A DNA stretch of 64,000 nt from Dirofilaria immitis (GCA_024305405.1 JAKNDB010000104.1:1240001-1304000); one strand, 5' to 3'; counted from the stretch's first letter, positions 39,301 through 52,670 are shown. Notes: generated by a model from the letters alone, not told the origin. Program-made: numbers and translations.

Positions 39301-39358
39301 TTTCTTCCACTAATTCTTCATCTTCTAAATCTGCCAATAGCTCATCCGCCAGTGACAT
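36318..39358 (-). CDS. PRPF31: PRPF31 orthologue, U4/U6 snRNP splicing factor (NOSIC/Nop domain)
   Basis: Eight exons: 39358-39196 (ATG), 39021-38907, 38586-38407, 38279-38021, 37772-37620, 37471-37288, 36938-36725 and 36549-36318 (TGA). This gives 500 residues after three frame corrections; human PRPF31 has 499. The start MSLADELLADLED is the same as in other animals. Next come IIHKFVRDKYEKRFPELE-type coil (here VIHKFVRDKYEKRFPELES), VVSVTASTTQG and SRMALIAPNLCEILGAGTAA. These are followed by LARLPACNVLILGAQ, the RGGRRVRKMKERLG nuclear-localisation stretch and GTASSVTFTPVLGLEIVNP. The Nop domain binds the 15.5K protein and U4 snRNA and bridges U4/U6 to U5. Bases appear to be missing at 39284-39286 (C3), 37711-37718 (T8) and 36797-36798 (C2). 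A TTCTTCAG lies four bases before the ATG. Confidence 0.95.
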
Positions 39359-39362
39359 TTTC

Positions 39363-39370
39363 CTGAAGAA
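39363..39370 (-). promoter_or_regulatory. Splice acceptor just upstream of PRPF31 start
   Basis: TTCTTCAG on the minus strand is followed by a 4-base leader and the ATG. Such a short leader fits spliced-leader trans-splicing. Confidence 0.45.
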
Positions 39371-42300
39371 ATAACCGTAATAATATCAAGCGAGAACAAA
39401 CAAAGAATACCTGCAAAAATTAGCAGAATTAAAATAAGTTCTAGTCTGAATTCAATTTTCATTTTCAACGTTCGTTCAGAAAGCCGTACTTTTAATTTGT
39501 GCAGAATAAACAGGAGAACAGTATGAGTGCACATCCATTTTATTTCATATTTTCATATAGGCAAAACATAATTTATGAAGATGAAAAGCTTTTGTACGCT
39601 ATGGCAAAAATTAAAGCATACGATGAACTCGTAAAAATTACGATACAGTTTAAATTTGGCAATTAGCTTTAAAATTGTCTGTTTCCATCCATTATTCATT
39701 ATGCAAGAACTGACTTCTAAATATATCGACATCCCTTAATCTTCCGAAAACTTTATATTACAAGAAAATATAAGTAAAAAGCCCACACTAGGGACGGTAC
39801 CCATGCCTGTATAAAATTCCATGGCTACAATTAACTTAGCATCATGTGCTCCTCAAGTCCACTGGTTAAAACACAGTTTGCTAAAACTTATCAAGTATTG
39901 GTATATTATGTTCAAAGCATGAGCCGGTCAAGGTAAAGATTTTACGTAGCTTTATGGGAGTATCAGAATCTTCATTTTACTTACTTCTTTTGTGTCAGTA
40001 TTGTACAAAGTAACTTAAAGTCCTTTTGTCATAATATTTTTTTCAATCAGCTGAAATAAAAAATATAGAATAGGCAAATTTATCGGTATTTGTATAATAT
40101 GCATTCGAATCTACCTTAGTGTATTTATAGAAAAGATAATAATACCTAGAAATTGTGCTTTATAAGCAGAAAACAAAAGTAAAGCAAAATTACGATATAT
40201 ATATATATATATATATGCAAAAATCAGTTATTTCTTTTTTATCGTAAAGATCAGCTTTATTGAAATAAAACAAGTTAAATTAACAATAGCACATTCAAAT
40301 ACATCCAATCCAAATAAGAAACATTATCATGAAGTGATTAAGAAGAGATATAGATTAAGTTAACAAAAGCATTAAATAGAAATAATTCGAACATTATTGC
40401 AACAAATAAAACTAAAACTGCAGTTAGAGCATTCAAATAAATGTCCAGAAAGGAAAATTAGTTAAAAAGACAATAGTAGTATTAACAATATGAGAAAGAT
40501 ATATAAGCAAATAATTGCAAAAAGATAGACTATTAATGGAATTAGAGGAAAGACCGTTAATTAAGCTAATAAACAACCATATATCAAATGAAAAAGTAAC
40601 AGAAGTTTCAGAAAACTGAAAAGTTTTAAAAAGATGAATACGTCAAAAAGCTAAAAATTAAACAAAATTTATGAAATTGAAAAAATTCGAAAAGTCAACT
40701 AAATTCAACAAATCTGAACGATTTCAAAAACATTCAAAAAATCTGCAGATTCAAAACTGGGAAAAAATTCGGAAATAAAAAACTGAATGAAATTTACCAG
40801 GTTGAAAAGGTTCAAAAGGTCAAATAAACTCATATATATATAAAACTCAATAGAATATAAAAAAGTGGAGAAACAGTCCAAAAATAGTAATTCAAAAGTA
40901 AAAATTTGAAAAATTTTAAAAATTCATGAAAATTCTGACTTCCAAGATATTCAAAAAAATTAACAAATTCGAAACGAATCATGTGTATCCAGAAATCAGT
41001 TTAAGATTTTTCGGAAAACCTGGTTCAAAAAACATTGTGTACCTTCGATCCAACTGTGGGTGGAAATATTTATCAAATTGGTAAATTTATTTTTCAGGGC
41101 AAAAAAAAAAATTGTCTAAAACAATTACTGTTTCGAATCAAAAATTGAGTCGAGTCTGATTGATGATCCAAATATAAATTAAAATTTTCAAAAATCTAGA
41201 TCTTAAAAAATTGAAAATAAGTCGCAATAATGAAAAAACTACTGCAATTGACTGCTTAATATTCAGAATGAATTAAATTAATCAATTCATAGCTAAAATA
41301 CAACGAAATATTAACAAAATTTAACAAAAAAAAAAAAGAAAACTAACTGTGGTAACCATAATTAAATATATCAAAAATTCGTATATAATATTTACAACAT
41401 AAAATTTAACAGAATTAGGTAATTTAATTTATCAGTAAAAACATTTTCAATAAAAGAAAGATAAATAATATAAAATAACAAAATGAACAATAAATCAAGC
41501 AACAAAATTTTTAGCTGCAAGAGCAAAGAAATATAAAAAGTTAAGGAATACAAACCTCCAATTCACTGACAAGAGTTGTTGGCAAAAGCCAAAAAATGTA
41601 ACTAATTGTATATAGACAGGAAAGGTTAAATGACAATGCAGGTAATATTATAAACAAAGGAAAAATTATGATATATAAGATACATTGAAGTTTAAGAGCG
41701 TTTTTGTAATTGTCGATATTGAATAATTACAAAGAGATCAACAAGCTGAAAAGATAAAAATGTTTACCGGTTAAACACTCCGATTCGCAAGTCAACAAAG
41801 AAAGATCAATCAAAGAGGCGACATGTTGGAGAAGACATAGATAGGAGGGGCCCTGAACGATTTAAAAGGTAGAGATTACGCACCTGAGGTTGGTTATTCA
41901 ATATCAATTATTCGACAATAATTACTTTGGAGGACGGTATGAATTCTATGACAGCTCAAATTCAGTTCGGAGTTGCAGATGAACGGCACGAACAGCAGTA
42001 ATGGTGAAGCGAAAAGAGAAATAACAAAGCTAGAAAGAAAATATGATACTGTGACCATCGTGTGTGATATTGTGTTATAATATTATCATATAAACCCAAA
42101 CAAAACTTATTGTTGATCTAGCCCAGTTACAATAGGCAAAAATGACCAATGTCTTTCAATCAACAACAATCAACATTAATAAAGAAAAAGATTCTATTCC
42201 TCCAATTATGAAGAAAAAAGAAAGAAATACTTAACAATTTTTTTCTTAACAAGAATTACAGCCTTATTCGTACCATCAAAATTGATAAAAACAAGCAATG

Positions 42301-42928
42301 AATCTTAATTGAATTGAGAATTTTCTTTTGTTTTTGGTATATACATATATATAATCAATGTTTCTACAATTAAAATGATTGGGAACTTTATGAAATAACA
42401 AATGATGCTAAACAAAATAAATTCGAGATCTGTTTCTTTCTCTTAAATTAAACATTTAATTAATTTCATATTCAACTTTAATCCAAAACTTTTTCTCTCC
42501 TTTGTTTTACTTCTTTTTCTATTTTTATTTTTTTTTCAACTCTTAATTCTTTTTACCCTTCAATTTCCCTATTTTTAAAAATTTTCTTATACTTTTCTTC
42601 CTTTCCTTCCATCAGTATAATATGAATAGAGAGTAGAACTATATTATTACTGAATTTGCGAATTGCTTGAAGAATAAATTCATTGAGTAAGATATCGATT
42701 TCATAAATATTTTATTTCTTTTAGCCACTCAAAATTTCCTTTTATTTCAAAAATTTAACTTTATTAGAAATGCTAATTCATTAATTGGAATGAAAACTAT
42801 TTTGAATTCATTTATATCACTAAAAATTTAAAGTGAAATATCGTTATCTACAAGACAAGAATCAAAACTTGGAACACATGATGAAATTTTATGCAATTTA
42901 CTAATTTCATATAAAAAGATAAGCACGA
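39371..42928. other. Intergenic, A-rich on the plus strand, no gene seen
   Basis: A TA dinucleotide tract lies at about 40194-40216. From about 40260 to 41560 the plus strand is markedly A-rich with recurrent aaaattcaaaa-like words and no open frame. A slightly more GC-rich patch at 39780-39950 and another at 41780-42000 were examined. Neither shows an exon or a recognisable RNA fold. Confidence 0.4.
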
Positions 42929-43063
42929 GACTACCCAAACAAATGAAATTCAATGTTGGCTCTACAAATATTAGACTACCCAAACAAATGAAATTCAATG
43001 TTGGCTCTACAAATATTAGACTACCCAAACAAATGAAATTCAGTGTTGGCTCTACAAATATTA
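42929..43063. repeat. Minisatellite, three exact-length 45-bp units
   Basis: Units are 42929-42973, 42974-43018 and 43019-43063, each starting gactacccaaacaaatg. Only one base differs between copies (a/g in the third). The unit length is a multiple of three, so it creates an artificial repeated open frame on the minus strand. Confidence 0.95.
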
Positions 43064-44615
43064 ACATGTATTTGAAAAGTTGAATGAATTTTTTGTTGGG
43101 CCGATTGATATAAATATCTCAAAATTTCTTTGTAATTCTCTAATAGAACAGACCAGTCTACTTTGGTCCAAAATTTTTGTTTATTCCTTAGATTGCTACC
43201 TTTTTCCGAGTTTTTTCCTCATTCTTTTCTTCCTCATTACATGGTTAACCTGCCCTTCAAATTTATCCGATGTTCTTTCCGTACTTCAATAGTTGATAAC
43301 GGATTTTTGTATATTATTCTTCTCAATATTTCTTGGAATTTCATAACTTCATTATATTTGATATTCCTAGCTTTAATTTAAAGCGTTTTTATCACTATTG
43401 CAATATTTTTTCATTGCAACTCAATAGCAGTTGATAAAAAATCTGCAATTTTCGAATTAAATATTGAATTCATCATGCATGAAATTTAAAAACATGAAAT
43501 TAAATTTCCAATTTATTTGAACAATAATATTTATGAAATTAATTTATGGCAAAAAACGATAACTTATCTTCGCTATTCCGTTCCATAAATTATGTTGTAA
43601 CAAAAAGTATTGTAGATTTCGCTCTCGAACAATCAAAAATATCAAATATGCTCGACAGTTCCGGATTTTATTCATTTAATAAACACTGGTTAGAAAGCTA
43701 GCAAATTCATCATATATTCAACAGCAACACATTACCAATACATTTGAAATCAGTTATATTATTCACTACATATATCAAGCTTCAAATATAATTTCTTTGG
43801 AATTCTTCTCACTTTATTATATCTGTTTACTTAAAAAAATTAGCAAATAAATTTTAAAAAACTACCAAAAAAAAATACTGAGAGAAGAAAGGTTATAATA
43901 TTCTTTTTCAAATTAATATTCTAGAAGAATTTTTTCTTGCACAAACAAAATAATATGTAAAATCACTGTCAGCTATTAATTTGAGTAAGAAATTTTATTG
44001 TTTACACTTCTTTATGCATAATCAATCCTCGTATCTCAACAAACAGGAATGGAATTTTGGAAAGTATTTAGATCAATGAAATTATAAATGTATTACGGAA
44101 ATTATTGCAATAATGTTGTATGCTTAGTACTTCTTAATTAAAAGCAAAAAAATATGAAAATATACAATTCAGAGCTACTCCATTCCCAGTCAACCAATTG
44201 TTGGATCTGAAACAATTATTTCTATGGCAATTTTTAAATCTTCAGTTTCTTCAACTCACTACGCAATTAGAACTGATGTCTCCTATAGAAATGTACCAAA
44301 ATAACTATGAAAAACTCAGCGATTCCTAATTACATTTTTAATCTGAATAATTTTCCAGAATTCATCATAATCCATCGATTAAGATGGAAATTTCATCCAC
44401 TGCAATTTCATTTATGCCTTGAAGTATGAAGCATATACAAATAAATTGATGAATGATTCGGCAGAAGAGAAGAAGCAAGGTAAATCAGAAATATCGAATT
44501 TTTCATATTTTTCAGTTTTCATCTTTTCATTGCAATAACTTATTTTCAAATAAAAGAAAATTAGCTCAAGAAGATTGAAGTAAAGATATTTCAGATTTAG
44601 CGTTGCAAGAAAATC

Positions 44616-44657
<42 letters not shown>

Positions 44658-45567
44658 CAATATTTTATTAATAATAATATATTGTTATACATTTTTATGA
44701 ACCTATAGTATTAGAATATTTTACAATTTTCATAGTTTTCTTTATATTTACATTGTCTTTGATCTTTGTTTTCTAATAAGTTTGGAATAAAATAGACGAT
44801 TAAATATGTTCTTTTCATATTTATTAGCAGCATTTTTGAAAATAATTGGGGACATGATAAATTAAGGATGAGACAAGCTGAAGATAAGAATCTCACATTT
44901 TAAAACATGTCGCTGTCGAAAAAGCGCTGAAAAATCCTTGGCTGAGCTAGTGTTAATTCAAACTATAAGATTATTTCTAAACACTAAATATTTATAATAA
45001 AATTTTAAATTTAAGACCTTTCTTGGCTTAATTTTGAAAGAATTTAAAGAGTTGACTATATAATTAAATCGATTAATTTTAGATATTGTGTGTTTTGGAA
45101 ATTGCTATAAAATGTTCATAGCAATTTTATAAAGTCTACTTCAATTTACTACATTCGTTCCAAATTTTACAATTTTGTTGAATCTAACTTTCATCTGCTT
45201 TAATTTTAAAATCATGCCATAATAACTACTTCATTCAGAATAGAATTAAGTTTTACTACATAAGTAAACAGTGAAAGATAAAGAAAATAAGGTAGAAAAA
45301 ATATTATTGTTCTAAAGAATAATTGCAGCAATTGATATTATTTATCTACAGAAGACTTTTCATACTATAGACTATTTATAAATAACAATGGATTTCAGGA
45401 AAACATAGAATCTTCGATGCATAAAAATAAGTAATTTTAATCAATGTTGGAAGATATGAATTATTAATTTTCTTGCATTTTTAGGAAATTTATGTGCCAA
45501 AGATAACATTTATTTTACGATTTTTAAATCAAATAAGTTCTTATTCCATTTTTGGATAACTTTAATA
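43064..45567. other. Intergenic, no gene seen
   Basis: No exon was supported. A pure AAT microsatellite lies at about 44618-44653. Overlapping plus-strand frames at 43080-43381 are Phe/Leu-rich, lack splice sites and are treated as chance. Confidence 0.4.
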
Positions 45568-46640
45568 TTAGGAGTTACAATTATTTGTTCGACATCGAGC
45601 ACAGGAACCAATACCACCACTAAAACGACAAATTGATGGACCTGCCAAACAGCCAAGTCGTTTATTCGCGCATGTTCGTAATATAAAAGGGGCTGAAATG
45701 ATTAGTTATTCCTTAATGATTCTTGACGACATTAACAATTTAAAATTTTTCTAGGTATCAGAAAATTTATTAATCCGAAGAGAATTATCATTTTTAACTT
45801 TTCAAATTAGAAATTTTTATTATTAATTGTTAGTCGGAACCGAAATTGTCTTATTTCGCTATGTTTTTTTGGAATAATCCCTTCTGCTAAGTGAAGAGAG
45901 AAAATGAATATAATTGAAGTTAAAATTAAAATTTTATGAATTAACTAAGTTAGAAAAATGATTTATTACTACTTTAGAATTATTATCAAATTTCAGAATT
46001 TATTTTGAAATAAAAACATACATTTTCCACCTTCGCAAATGAATTTCTGACATACGAATTCTTTCGAATTACTGCCACCACCCTCGCAGGATCGGCTTAT
46101 ATATTTGGAATTCTTTCCAACATAACATTTCGTTGCACAATCTGGTTAACTTTAATTAGATTGATAATAAAGTACAGATTTTGAATACAGTTTTCCTTAT
46201 ATATTATAGTTGCAAGTAAAATAAAGATACAAAATTAGAGGTCAGTTATAATCTCTTCTATTTAAATATATAATAAAACTAGGATGTAAAATTAAAAAAA
46301 AAAAACAATTATAAACTGCCATTTGAAAACAAACTGCTTTTCAGCTGATTATTATCGGCTGAAGATATCGATTTCTCTAAATTTCTAGCATAGTTATTTT
46401 TTTAGGATGATCATATGATCAATGAATAGTACATTAGATGAATCAGAATTTGTGGTAAGTATGTGTAGATATTAATAGTGTTGATATAGCTAATGTGATA
46501 CAAATATTGATTTTTGATCTCATCAATTGAAAAATTTTGCCTGTTTAAATTCAAAATTAACCTGATAGAGAGAACAGGATGGCGATGACAATAATTAATA
46601 AGAAACCAAAGTTCAGTGTATTCCTCATGTATATTAACAT
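45568..46640 (-). CDS. Small secreted cysteine-rich protein, unknown family
   Basis: Three exons join in phase 1 at both junctions: 46640-46562 (ATG), 46141-46022 and 45692-45568 (TAA), giving 107 residues. The N-terminus has a clear signal peptide (LNFGFLLIIVIAILFSLS). An in-frame second ATG at 46628 could be used instead. The mature part holds twelve cysteines in about 82 residues, for example DCATKCYVGK, SRSCEGGG, FVCQKFICEGG, RTCANKRLGCLAG and GSCARCRTNNC. A TTTCAG ten bases upstream of the first ATG suggests trans-splicing. It is probably a secreted disulphide-stabilised protein, but the spacing does not match a family that can be named here (EGF, ShK, Kunitz and TIL were considered). 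It is the upstream-facing neighbour of another cysteine-rich gene at 48.0-49.5 kb on the same strand. Confidence 0.65.
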
Positions 46641-46650
46641 TGGAAATAAA

Positions 46651-46659
46651 CTGAAATTG
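46651..46659 (-). promoter_or_regulatory. Splice acceptor upstream of the cysteine-rich secreted gene
   Basis: CAATTTCAG on the minus strand is followed by a 10-base leader and ATG 46640, the usual spacing of a nematode spliced-leader site. Confidence 0.5.
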
Positions 46660-47221
46660 CTATTGCGTTGGAATTATTTCAAATGTACAACTCACACATT
46701 TTTCCATAAACTATTTCATACGAGACTTGAGCATTGATTTTGAAAAAATATAAGCAATTCTTCTTTTTTGCGTATAATTTTTTCTGGGAAATGATAACAA
46801 TAAAATATTATGAAATTTATTAAAAGATATTAAATTTTTTATTGCATGAAAAAAGTTTGATTACAATTATCACAAAGAAAGTCGATCGATTACACAGTGT
46901 TATTCTGAAATATTTTTTTTTTTTTTGATTAATTATCGGAAAACATAAGGCATTATTATTAAGCTTAAGGATAAACAACATATTTGTTATTGTAAGTATC
47001 CACACTAAGAAAATTAGGAGGAAATGTTAAGTTTAAATAAAGTATTTACATTAATGTAAAATTATGTTTCAAAAAGAAGAAAATACTTTCCTATGTTATA
47101 ACCTGTTTTCTTGTAGCACTTCTAACCAGCGGTTTGTTTAAATGATGTAATTATTTTCATACGTGGCAGAATTCTTGAGAATGTGCATTGTGCAAAAAAT
47201 TTCTTGAAAATATGTGTTACA

Positions 47222-47520
<299 letters not shown>

Positions 47521-48009
47521 ATTTATATAGTAAATTTCGTAGTATTCGTTAATCAGTGGAGAAATAATATAAATGTGAAAGATTATATCCAAAATACATT
47601 CTAGAAATATATGGTGAAAACTATCAACTTTTTAATTAATTTGTTTGTAAATTTATCATCATTTCGGTTGTAAGTTTTTTTTTCAATGTAAATTAAAAGG
47701 AAATTTTCACAAAAACTTTCAATGATTTTAATGTTTTAATTAATCACAATTCTCGCATAATTAGCACTTTACTAGAAATACACAAGGTGACATTAGAAAA
47801 AATAGTTCTTACGGCATTAAATTCTTGGGAAAAGCGAAGTGAAAATTTATAGATAAGTATAAACTAAACTTTGATATTTCTAGAATAAAAAGAAAAATTT
47901 ATCGATAATTATGTACAGAGTCCAATATTTAAAGGAATAAAAATAATGATAGTTAAACCGATAGATTAAAGAGAAAATTTATGGATTAGATGTTAATATG
48001 TTGTTCCGT

Positions 48010-49488
48010 TTAATATCTTTCAGTTCTGTCGCAAACATTACAACTTCGTCGTTTGTGCGAATCGCTAATGTATAGGCTGGCTGCGATACAAAGACCAATT
48101 GTTGTGATAATGATTAGAGCGAATAGTATGCAAGCAACAATGAATAGTGGCATCGGCATCGATTGCGATGCTAAAAATGAAAAATGTTATGAAGTATTTG
48201 GCTAAAAATAAACTATTAGACAAGTTATAATCCACAACAAATTTTAGGGACAATACGTTACAAATATAATAAAAAGATTCTTTGATTGATTTTAATCTAT
48301 GATTTTATTTTTTTATGGTTGATGTGATAGATATTGCTATATACTTTATGTGCAATAACATTCACAACATCGACCATTAATTATTATCAAATTTTAAACA
48401 TAAACTTCAAAATCAAATTTTCTTATCAAATATTTTTATTATTATATTGTCATCGTTAAATTTCTTTCTTTTACATTTAAAAATAAAATTTATCCCATCA
48501 ATATTTCTTTATTTCCTTGATATTTTAATCTGAATGTCGAATGAAATAGCTAATGTATTTCTTGAAAAAAAACAAATGACAATGAATTCGTTTAATATAC
48601 GTTAACATTTTTTAATTTGCTACAAGCATATGCCAATACGTTGTTTAATCTTCCATCATTCTCATATAGCAGTGTTTAAGTAGAATTTTTAATATCATAT
48701 CAATAAAACACTCAATTTTTCTTTTCTTTCTTACATTTTATTATTGAATAATTGCCATGCGCTATTCATCCGTAAATAAAATTTGAGTTTTAAGAAATAA
48801 TTGTTGAAATACAATGAATAATACTTGATTGATTTCGTTTTATAGTTGACGAATATTTGCATTTTATCCATGCTGGACAATTTCCGACGACACAGCATAA
48901 CGGATCAGTATCAAATTTTGCAATACCCATTGGTACTATTTGTGACATTACAGATTGTTCTGGTAGAACAGGGAAAATTTGTATCTTATCCGTTATTTCT
49001 CGATTAGTACTACGTATTATTGATTCTGGCTTATAAATAGCATTTCTGAATCTTAAGCATGTTACACTGGTTGTGTTGTAGCAGCGACACTGTTTTCTGA
49101 AATTCTTCTTACCATTGTAGAACTTTTGCTGATTATTTTAATTATATATATTATTATTCATTTCAGATATTATCATATTATAAGATTCACTCTACTTTTT
49201 AAATGAAGGATTTGATAAAATACGCCTTAAAGATGAATGAATGAAAAATACTTTCTCTTCGTTATGATAATAATTCATTAATTTAAATTAAATAGATTGA
49301 TTGAGATGAAATGAATTTGAAATAATGAAAATTTACCCCGGTTGATCTGGTAGTTGACATTGTTCCGCGGTACACGATGAGCAGCAACAGGTATTGGAAC
49401 AGCAGAAATCCATATGATTAATTCCTAGTTCCAGTGATATATGCAGTATATTAGCAGTAAGTAAAAACAGAACAAATCGATGCCACAT
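48010..49488 (-). CDS. Single-pass membrane protein with cysteine-rich ectodomain, unknown family
   Basis: Three exons join in phase: 49488-49337 (ATG), 49096-48825 and 48170-48010 (TAA), giving 194 residues. The protein starts with a signal peptide (MWHRFVLFLLTANILHISL). It continues with a cysteine cluster (DFCCSNTCCCSSCTAEQC, then KQCRCY) and a linker. A second group follows (LCCVVGNCPAWIKC), then a transmembrane segment (PLFIVACILFALIIITTIG...) and a short basic cytoplasmic tail containing RRSCNVCDR. This is a type I topology with a disulphide-rich outer part. The family is not recognised; the consecutive CC and CCC pairs are unusual for EGF or Ly6 domains. It could be a receptor, a cuticle/epidermal protein or a nematode-restricted family. 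Confidence 0.65.
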
Positions 49489-50879
49489 TTTTTAGTGATG
49501 AGATTAGAAATGCTGATTGTGGGCAATTACATTCATAAGAATAGCATTTTTAAGAAAAGAAAAATTTTCTAAACGTTTATGACAAAAATTTGAAAAAAAT
49601 ATGATTATATTTTTCGAGTTTGATTTTTTTTTTCTTGGTAAGACTTCACAAAAATTCTTGGAAGAAATGATTAATTTTCGCTTTCTATTCAAAACCTTTA
49701 TAGAAAATAAGATATACGAATCATGTCGTATGTCTTGCTTGCTCATAGAAATGAACAATCACAAAATGTATCAATCGAACAAATTGTTTTGATAACATCT
49801 AAATACAATCCATCCTTTTCCATTTCATATTCAATTTTTCTATCTTTTCACTACCATTCAATATGCAAGAATTTCATTATTTTATAAGCATTTTCAGTAG
49901 GGAAATGTCTTTCTTTATGACTCGTAAATTGTGCAATAGATAGTAATCGATGAGTAAAACGCTGTCATTTCCTCAGAAGAAAACAAAAAATTCGAAACAT
50001 TTAGGTATACAATAGTAAATTTGAAGTCGATATTTGTATATTAACAAAATGAGTATATGAATCATGTTGAGATGAAGTTAGAAGTAAAGAATTTTAGAAA
50101 TAAGAATACAATTACCAATTGCCAAGAATTTTATAAATAAAATGTTGATTTATGAATTTAATAAAATAATAGACAAGTTGATATACACATCCTGATTGTC
50201 TACAAATTGATAAATAAATAAAACGATCTGCAAAGTTTATAAAATAATCTACGAAATGGTTGATTTCTCAAGAAGAATTTGAGAAAACAAAAACGTTGAT
50301 TGATACGCCAGCATAATCATTGTATTAAATAATTGCTGGTTTAAATATCTTTATAGAATTAATTTTACTTAAGTTAAAATATGATTGTAATCATAATTTA
50401 TTATTCTGTAAAAAATAAACTTTGAACTTTGCATTATTCGCAAAATATGTCCATTTGATTTACATATGCCATGCTATAAGATGTTATCAGTATTTTTAGT
50501 ATAACTATTAAAATTGCCAAATAGAATGCTTTTTAAAATAACGCTCGATTATAATATGCATTTACAGACAGTTATACCATAATAGTTTTAAATTCAAATA
50601 AATTCCTCATATTATACTTTGTTCCTATTATATGAAATGTACATACAAACAAAGTAAAATATGCGGAATTTATTTGATATTCATTTTAATCCAAATCTAT
50701 TTATTTGATATTCTATTGCATAATGATAAATAATGGAATAAATTTTAAATAATGTATTTGCTTATAGTTTGTGCAATTTATTTCGTGTAATTTCATGTGT
50801 GACTCATTCTCGACGATCTTCATCTGATATCACTCCTAACTGATTTTGCCAATATAATACTTTCCCAGTTTTCACAAAG
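49489..50879. other. Spacer, nothing seen
   Basis: AT-rich sequence upstream of the membrane-protein gene. The frames at 49504-49792 on both strands lack motifs and splice support. Confidence 0.35.
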
Positions 50880-51090
50880 AATTTCTAGTTTCCTAATAGT
50901 CATTAACTACTACAACTGCAACGTCTCGGAACAGATTGCTTACATCTTACGATTTCCTGATATCTGATAACTTTTATTGGTAACTATTGCAATTGCTAGA
51001 TATCGGTATACATTTTTATATATTTTACCATTTTTCTGATAGCTAATAACTATTGCAACTGCAAACTCTCGAGATATATAACTTATAGAT
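50880..51090. repeat. Diverged repeat, about three copies
   Basis: Related words recur at about 50890-50930, 50953-51003 and 51035-51076: a tgatat/tgatag/aatagt start, then taactattgcaact-like and ctcgg/ctcgag-like ends. The copies are imperfect. They overlap a 143-codon minus-strand frame (50940-51371), which is doubtful as a gene. Confidence 0.4.
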
Positions 51091-51371
51091 TCTAGGCTTT
51101 TAACAAATTTAGGCTTGATATCATATTGCAAAACAAGCCAGAAGTAGAATGATGGAATGAAAAAACAACATTTCATTCTTTTTTCTCTCGGAAATTGAGT
51201 AACATTCGCGTGAATAAATGAAATCAATTTAGTTGAATAACACTGATGTTTAATCGAAGATATTTTTTTTGTTTTATTTATATATACACATACATCTCCG
51301 GAAAGATGGAATCTTCCAACGACTTTTTTGAACACGTTTATTGCACTATTTTTATAAATAGTATGTCGCAT
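50940..51371 (-). CDS. Open frame of 143 codons, doubtful
   Basis: This is the longest non-repeat uninterrupted frame in the window. It starts at an ATG and is Lys/Ile/Ser-rich, with scattered cysteines and no signal peptide, domain or homologue that could be recognised. It overlaps a diverged repeat, has no obvious splice or polyadenylation context, and every well-supported gene here has short exons. It may be a chance frame, a single-exon gene or repeat-derived. Confidence 0.15.
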   Translation of the reverse strand: MRHTIYKNSAINVFKKVVGRFHLSGDVCVYINKTKKISSIKHQCYSTKLISFIHANVTQFPREKRMKCCFFIPSFYFWLVLQYDIKPKFVKSLESISYISREFAVAIVISYQKNGKIYKNVYRYLAIAIVTNKSYQISGNRKM

Positions 51372-52670
51372 TTACGCATATTCTCGTGAAAATAAGAGAG
51401 TAAGTTTTGAAATAAGCTTCATCTAGTTTCTTAGTTAACTATTGATTGGTTCGTTGAATAATTTTCAACTTGGAGCCAAGCAACTGGATGCGATAACTAT
51501 AAGCCAGAATATATGTGTCTAACAGCATCCAACAATTCGTCCGTCGATATATAGGCCATTATAGATGGAAATTATAAGACAAATAAACATTCACTCAACA
51601 AACAAGCTTTATTAAGCGCCATCTGCTATATACCGAAACAAGGATAAAAGTCGACAGACACATTTATATATACTTAACGATATCATCTCATTTTTTTAAT
51701 ATGAAATTTGCATGTTTTATTTGTTTATTATTATTATTATTATTAAAATGATGATAGTGGTTTTTAAGCAAGGCCTAAAAATTATATTCCTTTTATTGCT
51801 GAGTCATTCATTTATTCTAGCATAAGACAATAATATTAAATTAATCATTTTATTTCATATCTCAGCTATTATGATAATAAATCTTTTGCTCATAGTTTAA
51901 ATGACAATTTTATTTTTTAATTCATTTATATGGAAAGATTCATTCATACATAAATACTGGTGGAAATTTAGAAATAGTGTAATACATAGCTTCAATGTAG
52001 CAATGGTTTAATTGGCATCAATTCAATTTTCACATTTTACATTTAATTGTCAACAGCTTTCATATACGTTTATGATTTCATGTAATATATTTAAGTGCCC
52101 TGAATAATTTGTCTTTCATATATTAGGAAGTTTGATAAACAATTATGGCCATATTTCATAAAGTCTTGTTATCCATCAATCAACCTATAAGACTAACCAC
52201 AAAGTCCTTTCCCAACCATCACTATCATGACTGAGATATTTCCTGTAAAATTCAAAATTTTTAGCATTCTATATTCTCTTGAACGTATTTGATGAATTGT
52301 TTAAAAGCTCAGTATTTCCTTTTTGGGCTGAAACGGGTTGAAATTATTTTATTCGGATGCGCATAAATATTCCAGTATTAATCATTATAATTCAACCATA
52401 ACCATATTAAATGTTTTATATATAAGATTGTTATGAGTTATAGATTAGTATAAGGAACATAATGTCATCATGAAGTATTATTTAATTTAATTCAATCCAT
52501 TAATTATAGTATCTCATTGTAAACTAAGTCATATATTTTATTCCAATTTCATTTAGATGTATACCCTTTCATTTTTACTTTTCTTGCTTATATAAGTGCT
52601 TATTTGCTTCTATCCATAATGTGAAATAAAAATTTTTTATTTTTTCGAGTCTTACATCTCTTGAGACACA
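51372..52670. other. Spacer, nothing seen
   Basis: Contains a short TTA microsatellite at about 51723-51745; no exon is supported. Confidence 0.35.

Noticed and set aside
39205..39358. Stop soon after the PRPF31 start suggesting a short peptide
   Set aside because: The stop appears only because of the base loss at 39284-39286; the other frame continues to a normal donor and a 500-residue protein.
39780..39950. Slightly GC-richer patch as a tRNA, snRNA or spliced-leader gene
   Set aside because: No cloverleaf, Sm site or known spliced-leader sequence was visible.
42828..43067. Minus-strand frame with three repeats of IFVEPTLNFICLG
   Set aside because: It is the translation of a 45-bp minisatellite whose unit is a multiple of three; no signal, splice site or homology supports it.
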